Shown: positions 11,450 through 21,445 of the stretch, piece after piece
How positions within the stretch are numbered: the first letter of the stretch is position 1
How the letters are laid out: the number at the start of each line of letters is the position of its first letter
DNA from: Magnolia sinica
Taxonomy: Eukaryota; Streptophyta; Magnoliopsida; Magnoliales; Magnoliaceae
Assembly: GCF_029962835.1 (NCBI RefSeq)
Contig: NC_080578.1
Coordinates: 28,785,001-28,849,000, forward strand
Length of the DNA stretch: 64,000 nucleotides
Direction: 5' to 3'
Program-made: the position numbers and the translations under genes
Notes under the pieces: model-generated
Databases searched by the model: none
The model's input: the letters and a program-made list of their open reading frames with translations, nothing else
Told to the model about the DNA's origin: nothing

Positions 11450-12030
11450 TATAAATGGCTTGCTGGACAAAATGTTCCAATTACTCGATGTTATTGAGAA
11501 CTTACTCTCGATATAATCGAAGGTTACTTGATGTTATCGATGAACACTTTTTGAATGTTTTCTGTATAGAGGGAGTGACTTGAGTCGATATTATCTAGGA
11601 GGGTTCGATATCTATCGAAGTTTGAATTTTGATCTTATCAGACTGTGTTCATATTGTTGTTGGATATAATGATACTATCGAACCACCTTCAATAATATCA
11701 AACCATCTTCGATAATATCGAAGATGCCTTTCGATTGCAAGTCGATATAATCGACTTTGTCAGTATAATGCATTTTTCACTCATCTAACATTCTAAGTGT
11801 CTTTCTTACTTAAACTTACCAAAGGTGTTTTCAAAATGAATTGACGTAAGTTATAAGTTGGATAGGGGTTATGTACCTTTGGGTTTGGTTTAGGGAAGTG
11901 AGGCTTCATTACCTATTTGGAGCACTCAATCTTCTCTCTTATTGAGATCCTCATCTTGAAACCTTCATCTTGGAACTCTCTTAAGGACAGACTTAACGTT
12001 CACGTAATTTGACAAACTAGGGCACTTTCA
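10655..12030 (-). repeat. Copia-B 5' LTR (about 1.38 kb)
   Basis: On the - strand it starts TGAAAGTGCCCTAGTTTGTC at 12030 and ends CTGCAATTTCA at 10655, next to the primer-binding site. 11090-11760 is dense in TCGATATTATCGA-type words and contains a (TA)n run (11390-11445). The same ends and the CCCCTCTAGGACAT block occur in the Copia-A LTR. The immediate outer flank is ACTTT (12031-12035); the partner duplication is not in the window. Confidence 0.8.
11390..11445. repeat. (TA)n microsatellite
   Basis: About 28 TA units inside the Copia-B LTR. It produces spurious Tyr-Ile ORFs on both strands. Confidence 0.95.
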
Positions 12031-12049
12031 ACTTTCAAGGCCAATTTTT

Positions 12050-13253
12050 CCCAGCCAAGAATCCTTTCCAACAACCTCTCATCAATGAGAGCTGCTATCA
12101 AAATCAACCTGTCGCCACCCGAAAACCCAACCAATTCCAACATCCTCTTCCTAGTAGGACATCTAGTCAATTCCAAGGGGCAAAACCCCCCTCATCCGAT
12201 CCCTCCGAAATCGAAGAACTTTGAGAGCAATTACAAGAGATGCAGAGGAAGTTTATAGGCAGCAGGGGGTAGATCTTCCACCCTTCAAGTTCAGGGATCT
12301 TTGTCCCTTCCCTGATGCAAAGGTACCTCAAAACTTTGAGGTACCAAAATTCAAAAGATATGATGGTACAGGGTATCCTATGGACCACTTAAGAGCATTC
12401 TATGGAGAACTTAATATTATGGCAGGTAATGATGGAGCATTGATCCGTTTGTTTCAGAAATCTTGAAAGGTGATGCGTTAGATTGGTATACGTCATTAGA
12501 CTACCATCAAATTAAAACTTGGGAACAACTTTGCTAGGCTTTCATTGATCGTTTTGTGTACAATCTTAATGTCACGCCTAGAAGGGGGGATCTCGTTGCC
12601 TTAAGGCAGAGGAATGATGAGTCATTATCAACTTACATTGGACGGTGGTGGGCCATGGCTGCCAGAATGAAAACACCCATTGATGACGAGGAGAAAATCT
12701 ATATGATCATTCACTCGGCAAGCCCGAGTATCTCTGGATACCTCGTCTCGTATCAATATACCAACTTTACCCAACTCATCCGCGTTGGGGAATAAGTCGA
12801 AGCCAGAATAAGAACTAGGACGATCTCCCCTTGGTGGGCTCATCAGGCCTCTGCAGTACAATGGATAGTGGAAGTAAGGCCTACTGGATATGAGAACGGT
12901 AACGGAAGTGTTCCTGACCTCCATTCAACTAAAGAAGACAAAATTGTTGCCTCTACTCAAGGCACTCAATTCGCCCCTTAAGATGGATAATGGTGACAGC
13001 AACAACAAAGGGAGATTCCTCAGTACCCAAATCATGATCAGCAGATGGGGATGGCCTGGGAACCTAAGCAGTTCATATCGATAGCCCAAACTTATAATGA
13101 GATACTAGACATGCTAATCTAAAGGTAAATACTTACCTCGCTACTGCCTAGGCCCCCACCAAACCCTTTGTCACCAAACTATAATGAGAATGAGTACTGT
13201 GCATACCACCAATCTCGAGGCCACATAACGGACTGTTGTTTCACCCTGAAGCA
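12050..13253 (+). pseudogene. Gypsy (Tat/Ogre-like) gag, N-terminal and middle part
   Basis: Reads EIEEL, a stop, EQLQEMQRK, then (12221-12466) VDLPPFKFRDLCPFPDAKVP and FEVPKFKRYDGTGYPMDHLR. After a frameshift it continues with GDALDWYTSLD and TWEQLC, a stop, AFIDRFVYNLNVTPRRGDL (12540-12600) and RNDESLSTYIGRWWAMAARM. This is the retrotransposon gag (capsid) domain typical of Tat-lineage gypsy elements. Near 13195-13253 it reads YCAYHQSRGHITDCCFTLK, the late-gag Cys/His motif. The frame breaks at 13253, where a solo LTR is inserted, and resumes at 19017. Confidence 0.75.
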
Positions 13254-14139
13254 TGTGAGACCCGTATCCTATTCCATACCGTTCTGTATGCCACCGCGGT
13301 CCTCCCGGTCGAATTTCGGGGACCCATGATCTGTTATCGGTGTTTGCGCGTAATCCTGAGTCGTGTCCCGTATATCAGAGTCAGCTCGACTCAAAACTTG
13401 TACCACTGTAACCGCACCGTCGCCGCGTATTACGCGCCGAGGCGATACTCGGGCCAGGAGATGTAGGCCTGCGTTCAGTTCGAGAAAAATGCCGTGTGTT
13501 ATAAATCTATAGAGAATCCATCACATTAATCACATCACTTGTCAAAGTAAACCCATTATTACTCTATCCCATCCCCAAGCACAAAAGTAACCCTTAAAAG
13601 TCAACTCTCTCCCTTACACAAGTACACCCACCCATCCCTCTCTCCCATCATATCTCTCTCTTTCATTCTCTCTCTCATTTTTCCTCTGAAGCAACCCACA
13701 TCCAAGCTCCCCATGAGAGAGTTAGTGTGGCCCACCTTCCTACCTCCCATCTCCACCATTCAAAGTCCATCTCAACCGTCAGAATCATTTCCATGGAACT
13801 CTAGAGACTATAGACGGAAGAAGGAAGAGAAGATCAAAAGTGGGTGCTCCTTTCTTTCTCTCTGTCTCTCTCTCTCCTTCCTTTATTTTGTGGCCCACTC
13901 AATGAGTTATGTGATGTCCAACTGTCCATCAAATGAACCCCATGGCCATCCAAGCCATGTGGGCCCTACCTTCTGGGTGATGGGTAAACACAAATATTAA
14001 ATTGATCTTAATCAAGTGGGCCACGTATGCGTGGGACCCACCTTGATGAATTGGTGCACGCAAACTGTCCAGCGTCCCTGGACGTTGGACGTGTTTCCAG
14101 TGAAGTGTGAACTGACATTGGGGTGTATTAACTAGTTAA

Positions 14140-15290
14140 GCTTAGAGTGGGCCGCTCATACAGGCCTCACCTTAATGTATGTACTTAATCCAAGCCGTCC
14201 ATCCTTTTCCTCAGATCATTTTAGGCATTGAGCCGAAAAATGAGCTCAATCTGACTTCCTGGCGGGCCATAGTATAGAGAATAGTATTTTTGCCGTTGAA
14301 ATACACCATGATGTTTCTATACACAAAAACCCATCGAATATTGGGCTTGATGGGTTTATATTGAGCCATAGAAACCAATGGGTGGAGTGGATCCACTTGA
14401 TGCGGGCCCCACCTAGGAAAAACCTCAAAAATAAATGTTTTTCAAAAAAAATAACTAATTAAGCAGCAGCGCAAAAATAAATGTTTTTCAAAAAAAAAAC
14501 TAATTAAGCAGTAGCGCCTGCTGCTGCTGCTGACACCATGGGACGCAACAGCGTCCTATGCTGGGTAGGCAGAGAATAGGGGTCCCAGCCATGGGCCCCA
14601 CCATGATGTGTGTGAACATCAACTCCGTGCATTTGATGGCCCTTTATGGCAGCGGGCGCCCCTCCAAAAATCAATCGTATACATGGCTCAGGTGGCCCAC
14701 GTCGTAGGAAACAGTGTTGATTGAACGTCTGCCATTAAAACCCTTTTGGGCGTTCAGAAGTGTTAGATCATTTTTAAAATTTATTTTTCTTTTTCATCCA
14801 AGTCCGTGTGACCCTACCAACAGATTGGATGGAAAACAGACGTTATGGTGGGCCCACGTGGGACCCACTGATGTATGTTTGTATCCACGCCTTCTAGTAA
14901 GCTGGAAAGGTGGAGTCCACCGTGATGTATGTTTGTATCCACGCCTTCCAGCAAGCTGGAAAGGTGGAGTCCGCCGTGATGTATATTTGTATCCACGTTG
15001 TCCATCTATGGGACCCAGCATGATGCATGTGCTGCATCCAAACCGTCCATCCTTTTGGCAAGCTTATTTTATGGCTTGAGGCAAAAATGAGACAGATCCA
15101 GTTGTCAGGTGGACCACACTATAGAAAGCAGTGGAGTGAATGCCTACCATTGAAACCCCTTTTGGGTTATAAAAGCTTTGGATCGATATGATACTTGTTC
15201 TCCCCAAGTCCTTGTGACCATGGGAATAGTCTGAATGGAAATTAAATGTGGTGGTGGGCCCACTGGGATTTGAAAGTGGGAAATTAATAT
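14140..15290. repeat. GTGGGCCC-type MITE-like text and 62-bp tandem duplication
   Basis: Recurring phrases seen elsewhere in the window: ccgtccatccttttcctcag, gggcccaccatgatgtgtgtg, and taccattgaaacccctttt. A tandem duplication of about 62 bp (tgatgtatgtttgtatccac ... ctggaaaggtggagtcc) occupies 14868-15010. Every ORF here is repetitive and without family resemblance. Probably a decayed MITE inside the LTR. Confidence 0.5.
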
Positions 15291-15419
15291 CACCACTATT
15301 TGTTGTAGTATGGTCCAGATGATCTTTGGATATATTTCATTTCATTTTATTTATTTATTCATTTATTTAATGCTCTGTAATGATCTCTATTGATTGATGA
15401 TTGGCGTGGCCCATTCGAT

Positions 15420-17230
15420 TGGCCAATTGATTCAGCCCATTTGAGTCGACCCATTTGACTAGGCCCATTCAACTAGGCCCATTTGACTTGGCCCTGTTGA
15501 TTTAATCCATTGTTGTAGCCCATTTGATGTACATATGGCCCATGTGATTAGGCCCATCTTGATTTATTTGTGGCCATCCATTGAGGCCCACCTTGGTATA
15601 TATATAAGGCCCATGTGATTAGGCCCACTTTGATGTATTTTGTGGCCCATTTGTCGAGCCCATTTTGATGTATTTTGAGGCCCATTTGTTGGGCCCACTT
15701 TGATTTATTTTTAGGCCCATTTGTTAGGCCCACTTTGATGTACTTTGTAGCCCATCCGTCAAGCCCACTTTGATGTATTTTGTGGCCCATTTGTCAGGCC
15801 CACTTTGATGTACTTTGTAGCCCATTCGTCAAGCTCACTTTGATGTATTTTGTGGTCCATTTGTCGGGCCCACTTTGATGTACTTTGTGGCCCATCCGTC
15901 AAGCCCCCTTTGATGTATTTTGTGGTCCATTTGAGGTGCCCACCTTAATATACTTATGACCCATCTGTGAGGCCTACCTTGATAAATTTATGGGGCTCAT
16001 TAGTACGGCCTAATGATGCGGCCCACTTGTTGTACATGAGGCCCATGGGTGCGGCTCATTAACACGGCCCAACTTGATATGATGAGGCCCATGTGCAGAG
16101 CCCACCGTTACGTATGTTAGGCCCATGTGCAGGGCCCGCCTGTTATGATTTGTGGCCCTTTTTGGCATGGCCCATTGAGTTATATTCTAGGTCCATATGA
16201 TGCGGGACACTTGATGTATATTGGCCCATTGGTGCGAACCATGAGATGCGGCCCACCCTGATGTGTATTAAGACCATGTGATGTGGCCCATAGTGATGTG
16301 TATGTAGCCCTTGTATGAGGCCCAAAGTGATGTATGTTGGCCCATATGATGAGGCCGATGTGACGTAAATGAGGCCCATCGTGATTGTATGTGAGGCCAT
16401 GAGCCCACCATATGTTTGGCCCTATGTAGGTCACTCCTTGGGGGCAATGTTGGTTAGATGTCCACATTGATGGGCAATGACGGTTAGATGTCCTCATTGA
16501 GACCTTCCCTTAGGCCTTGTTAGGCTCATTCTCTTCGTAGGTTAACCCAAATAAGCGGGCCCCATTCGCCATAGACAGATGGCTCCGTGCTATTGGATTT
16601 GATATAACCACAGTTGAAAGCCGATCTTTACATTATGGTTAATTCGTTGTCCATCTATGGACCCCACCTTGTTTATATATGTTGGTTGTGGGTGCCGATT
16701 ATCGATGCTCATCGTCGGTGCTGATTATCGATGTTGATCCGATTGTCAAGGCCGATTGTATAGGCCAATTTCGATTATCGAGGCCGATTCTGAGTGTCGA
16801 TTTCGATTGTTAAGGCTAATTTCGAATGCCGAGGCCGATTGTCGAGACCTATATGATGTATATGCGACCCGTAGTTGAGGCGTATTGTGATGTGTATTCA
16901 ACCCATGTTTAAGACCTAATGTGATGAATATGAGGTTTATGTAATGAGGCCCATCGTGATGTATTTAAGGCCCATGGGCAAGGCCCATTGTGATGTATTT
17001 ATGGCCCATGGGCAAAGCCCATTGTGATGTATTCGTGGCCCATGGGCAAGGCCCATTGTGATGTATATTAGGCCCATGATGCATGGCCTATTTGATGTAT
17101 TCGAGACCCATGTGCAGGGCCCACATGTCATGTATTTGAGGCCCATGAGCAGGTGTGTATATGTGGCCCTTGAGTAATGCCCATTGTGTTGTATATTAGG
17201 CCTTTGTGTGAGGCCGTGGGCCCATTATAT
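15420..17230. repeat. GGCCCA minisatellite, about 35-bp period
   Basis: Degenerate tandem units of the form cccactttgatgtatttt + gtggcccatttgtcagg. The 35-bp spacing is clearest at 15640-15930; units become longer and more diverged toward 17230. A TCGAT/CCGATT-rich sub-block lies at 16690-16860. The period is not a multiple of three, so the - strand ORFs through it are artefacts. Confidence 0.8.
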
Positions 17231-19016
17231 GTTTGGCTCTATATAGGCCATTCCTTTGTGGCAATGTTGGTTAAATGTCCTCATTATCGAGGTCGATTGT
17301 TGATGCCGGTTGTTGATACCGATTATGAGTATGTGAAAGTATAGCATCATGATACATCCCCATACGAATCATCTGCATGTTTATTATGAGATGTGGTTGA
17401 CCATTGCATATGTTATTGGGCAGATTGTTATGAGACTCCCTGATAGGTGGAGGTTATCTCACACGAGCGCACAGTATGCATAAGATTGATACATGACTGG
17501 GTTGTATGACTTATACATCTTGCATTGTGTGCCCTAGCGACATCAGGGCTGTAGCCTACACAGGCATATCATGGATGGCTAGACGGGACCGCAAAAATTT
17601 CTTCTAGCATCGGGCTGCCATAGATGGCCCTGGGTGAAAATCCCTAAACCCTCTTGGTACTAGAGGACGCTCCAATGTCGAGACCGAGTGGATATATATA
17701 TGAGCACATGAGAGCCGAATACCAAGAGGCCGCGTCTCTCACTGTGTCATGGTTGGTCGGGAGGGGGCGTGGCCTTACCTGCCCGAGGGTAGGGGGCACA
17801 GCTAGGCTGAGCTTGACTAGCTCGTAAATGGGTCCACTATCGATGTGCCGGATAAGTATTGATAGACTATTGGCCAGGCAGATAGTAAGGTTTCTTACGC
17901 TCACTTGGACTATGCTGCTAGGAAAGGGGTAGTGCCATTTGGAGTGTACTAAACCCCGGTGGTCATCTCAGAGATGAACATTACTGATATGTGGACTTAT
18001 TGAGTTGGAGTTGCATACTCATTCATTCATTCATTCACTATCCACTCGGGCTGGTGGTGCGTAACTATTTGTTACTTGTACCTTCGCAATGACCAGGATT
18101 TCGGTTGAGGCGCGCGACTAACCTAAGATCAGGAGTTTACCACATTGAGTCTGACAATCTAAATTTAGGTATCAGACTAGTTTGGATAGAAGTCCCTTGT
18201 GATGGACCCCATAACTTGCGATACTACGTACTATCATCCCGACTTCACACTCTAGCATGGTCATTCCATTCGCACCGTATATTGCATTACATCCGCGGCA
18301 TATGGTATTTTGGGTTACTTGTGTTTCTGCATTTATATGGTTTAGATACGACATCTGATATTTGACTCTTTATGACTCCTCATTTGTATAGTTGATCTGC
18401 ATCGCGTATTCTGATATTATTCCTCATTTGTATAGTTGATTCGTATCACGTATTCTGATATTGTTCCTTATTTGTATAGTCGATCTGTATTGCGTATTCT
18501 GATATTGTTTGACTCATGGACTTGTCAGTATTTTTGCTTACTCTGATAACATATGATTCATGATCTTGCGCATATTTCGACATTGTGTGATTATGGCATT
18601 ATGTTGAATACTTAGCACTTACCTTGTACACACACTTACACCACCCTTTAAGCTTTCTATAAGCTTATGCACGATAGATGCGTGCAGGTGATGTTAGGTT
18701 GCAGCAGCGTGGAGCTTGGAGTATGTAGCTGACTTCTGTAATTTTTATATATGTATTTCCCTTTTAACATTGTATTCAAATGTTTATATTAGTGGATATA
18801 TGATGATGATGTTGCCTTTTTTATTTGGGTATACTTGTGGTTATGCCTATTAAGAGTTAAATGTACATTGGAAAAAAATCCTCATTGTAAGATCCCAGGA
18901 TCGGAATCTGGCGTATGGGCGCTAGGAGCTGAGAATGGGGTACTACGGAGGTTGTTGGTATCGGATTCAGCAATCGGTATTCCTGTGAATCCGATTTCTA
19001 GGTTTGGGGCGTGACA

Positions 19017-19170
19017 AACCATGCGGTCCAAGATCTAATTGACAACCAAAGGATTGTGATTACCTCTCCTGTTGATGCTACCACCAACTACATCCTCCAA
19101 AATCCTCTGCCACTGCATCAAGTAGGCCCCAGCTCATCAGACACTCTGGTTACTAATATCATCCAGGGGT
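19017..19170 (+). pseudogene. Gypsy gag, continuation after the solo LTR
   Basis: Reads HAVQDLIDNQRIVITSP and QNPLPLHQVGPSSSDTLVTN, matching the end of Tat-like gag just past the LKH motif left at 13253. A stop follows near 19170. 19170-19560 is non-coding with two near-copies of a ctataaggggcacacc... block (19241 and 19328). Confidence 0.65.
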
Positions 19171-19599
19171 AATCGCTTTGCCATCCAGTCCAATCCATTC
19201 ATGTAATCAATGCCAACCCAACACCAATACTCTCAATTCTATAAGGGGCACACCCAACCAGTCTAATCTCTACGCCCTTAAATATGCAATGGGCATATCC
19301 AGCCAGTCCAATCTTCATGCCCCCAAGTCTATAAGGGGCACACCTAGTTAGTCCATTCCATACATCCTCTGTCTTGCAAGGAGCACTAGCTATCTATTCG
19401 GCCCCTACTCCAACCATCATGCTCCAAGGAAATGCCCCTTCCCTGATCAACATGCTGCATCCCCTGACAAAATTAGGGCCTACCTTCAATCATGCGGTGG
19501 CTTTCCAGGAAGGACATTCTACTACTCAAAGGGATTTGACTAGCTCTACTTAGTCTTCGATCCTTCCAGAGAAGAGTTTAGGATAGGTGGTTACCGCCT

Positions 19600-20440
19600 C
19601 TAGGAGACAGGTCGAGGGAGAGATTAAAGTCAAGATTCCGATTAGTCCCAAAACATCAACTATCACTTTTCAAGTCTTCAACATCACAGCTTCATTTCAT
19701 CTCCTCCCTGATTGATCTTGGATCCACAGAGTTGAAGCTATCTCTTCGAGTCTTCACCAAAGGTCAAGTACATTTTCAGAGACAATGCACTGACCATTCT
19801 GGACGATCCCAAACAAACTTTCATGATAGAAGCAACCAACCATTAAGAGCTACATATCCCGATTACAGACATACAATGCTCCAGTGAGGACATACAAGAT
19901 TGAGACTATGAATTACATTACTCTTGCATGTCTCATCGGATCAAACTATGTCTTCCCTCCAGTCAAGCGCCAACATTTTTATTATCAACCCAAATATCAA
20001 GAGAATGTAGGCATGAGAGGACTGGAATATCAGCCTCCTATGGGTGAGATAACAAAGTACAGATGTATCGAAGGAGGGCAAAGTCAGCAAGAGGAGGATG
20101 ATCCCTTCATCTACACATCAATCAGATCCATCAGAGAAGGGATCACCTATTCGGTTAGCAGGCCGAGATCCACCGTGGAGGATTAAATGAGCGGAATGAG
20201 CCTAACTAAGCTATTTGAAAAGGACTCGAGCAAGGGACAAGAATTACCCCTGATTGACTAGGCCACAGTTTGGGTCCCACTCGATTTGGAAGAATTCAAA
20301 GAGTCACAATGCATTTGGGATGAGCTGAGAAAAGGAACATCCAACACCAACTCAAAGCCCAGTCCCGAATTCATCATGACGTTTAGCCACAACGGTGAGG
20401 TCCCACCTACTGATCCGTTTGGCCTTGCCTCTTAAGGGGA
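19600..20440 (+). pseudogene. Gypsy protease region and downstream linker (decayed)
   Basis: Translation pieces ITFQVFNITASFHLLL and WIH (near 19660-19730) match the end of Tat-type retropepsin, where the usual wording is a variant of ...LLGRPWIH. The catalytic Asp triad is not visible. 19884-20186 continues with CLIGSNYVFPP, GMRGLEYQPPMGEITKY and a Gln/Glu-rich tail. 20260-20440 reads WVPLDLEEFKESQCIW and VPPTDPFGLAS. Multiple stops. Confidence 0.5.
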
Positions 20441-20769
20441 GGGAGTGCAGGGCAGTAGTTGGCTTGCAATCCTTAGGACGGTACGATAAAAGTAAATAAT
20501 GCTTGGCTCCTTGAGTTGAATAAGGAAATCACTGGTTCACATCGCCGTCTTGCTCGGGTCCCCTTAAAAAAATCTAAAAAAAATCAGAAGATCCAAAAGC
20601 TAAAACACCATATATTTTTAAAATACCAAAAAGATAAATTTTTAAAATACCAAAAAATCTAGATATTTAAAAAATGCCAAAAAAATCATATATTTGCCAA
20701 AATCTAAAAACAACAAAAATTTCTTAAACATAAAACACTAGAAATCTTTCAAAAATCACAAGTAATAAT

Positions 20770-21135
20770 GTGCCAAGTTTGTTTATTAAAGCGCTTGAGT
20801 ATGAAGCCAACTCGTATGATTTTGATCTAAAGTTAGACTTTAAACTCATGGATTTGGACGAAACCTAGGATGTGGAACATGATGATCCGACTCTAGAACT
20901 AGTGGATTCCCTTAGAAAGTTCAAAACAAAGGCCAATGTCGTTATGGATAATTTCAAAATTGTGAACTTGGGATCCCTTGAGCTCCCTACAACAGTACGT
21001 ATCAAAAAATCCTCGCCTCTTGAGTACAAGCAAAGGATGATAGAATTCTTAAGGCTAGGGCTATCCAACCTCGCGATTTCCTATGAAGCCTTATCCAGAT
21101 CTAATGAAGAGCAAGTCATACACCACCTTCTATGA
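20770..21135 (+). pseudogene. Gypsy pre-reverse-transcriptase segment
   Basis: 20872-21135 carries FKIVNLGSLELPTTVRIKKS and QRMIEFLRLGLSNLAISYEA. These are the conserved lines just before the RT core in Tat-like elements (IVNLG...VRI...MIEFL...FAWSYEDM). The RT palm domain with YxDD is not present; sequence jumps to integrase scraps at 21170. I infer a large internal deletion. Confidence 0.65.
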
Positions 21136-21445
21136 AGCCTAAAGTCAAGCCCATCAAGTAGAAGCTGCTAAGATCATGTCTGAAGCCCATGATGCAGTAG
21201 GCGGCCTGTGCATAAATGAACATGTGATGTCTAAGAAGAATTTGAGACTAGGCTATTACTAATGAATGATGGAGACAGACTATTGTGGCATATCAGGAAG
21301 TGTTTCAATTATTCGAAGGTTGCATAACGAATCCATGTGCATGCTTCGAGTCTTTATAACCTGCCAACACCCTAGCCCTTTTTCATTATGGGGTGTGGAC
21401 ATCATTGAAAGAATGAACCCAAAGGCATCTAGTGGTCATGAGTAA
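21136..21445 (+). pseudogene. Gypsy integrase scraps
   Basis: About 21172 reads MSEAHDAVGGLCINEHVMSK, then LRLGYY, MMETDY and, after frame changes, FSLWGVDIIERMNPKASSGH. This is the HHCC zinc-binding region and the first Asp of an integrase core (usual form WG.D.IG...). The Cys pair and later catalytic residues are lost. Confidence 0.6.

Larger units (their letters stand above)
6472..12030 (-). mobile_element. Copia-B: inverted copy of the same polymerase-less copia family
   Basis: Reads right to left: LTR (12030-10655), primer-binding site, gag (10582-9100), non-coding gap, TCGAT-rich segment (8345-8090), extra ORF (8074-6640), and a 3' UTR that stops at 6472 where the Copia-A LTR begins. 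The missing 3' UTR and 3' LTR are presumably left of the window, beyond Copia-A. Like Copia-A it has gag and the extra ORF but no integrase, RT or RNase H. Flanking gypsy gag sequence resumes at 12031, so Copia-B inserted in a gypsy element. Confidence 0.75.
13254..19016. mobile_element. Solo LTR (5.76 kb) inserted in gypsy gag
   Basis: Begins TGTGAGACCC and ends GGGGCGTGACA, i.e. TG...CA with inverted ends. The flanks are AAGCA (13249-13253) and AACCA (19017-19021), a 5-bp target duplication with one mismatch. Removing the segment rejoins gag as TLKHAVQDLID. Inside are MITE-like GTGGGCCC text (14140-15290), a long GGCCCA minisatellite (15420-17230) and, near the end, a block (18620-18760, aagcttatgcacg...gtgcaggtgatg) resembling the 3' part of long gypsy chromovirus-type LTRs. 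No gag or pol was found in it, so I call it a solo LTR. Orientation uncertain. Confidence 0.7.

Noticed and set aside
13713..14000. 95-codon ORF in the solo LTR
   Set aside because: Falls in CT-rich and GTGGGCCC repeat text; no conserved motif.
15548..17146. Repetitive - strand ORFs with WAT/KYIKVGL-type and YGP/MGL-type repeats
   Set aside because: Frames across a minisatellite with a 35-bp period, not a multiple of three; the peptide repeat is an artefact of three shifted units.
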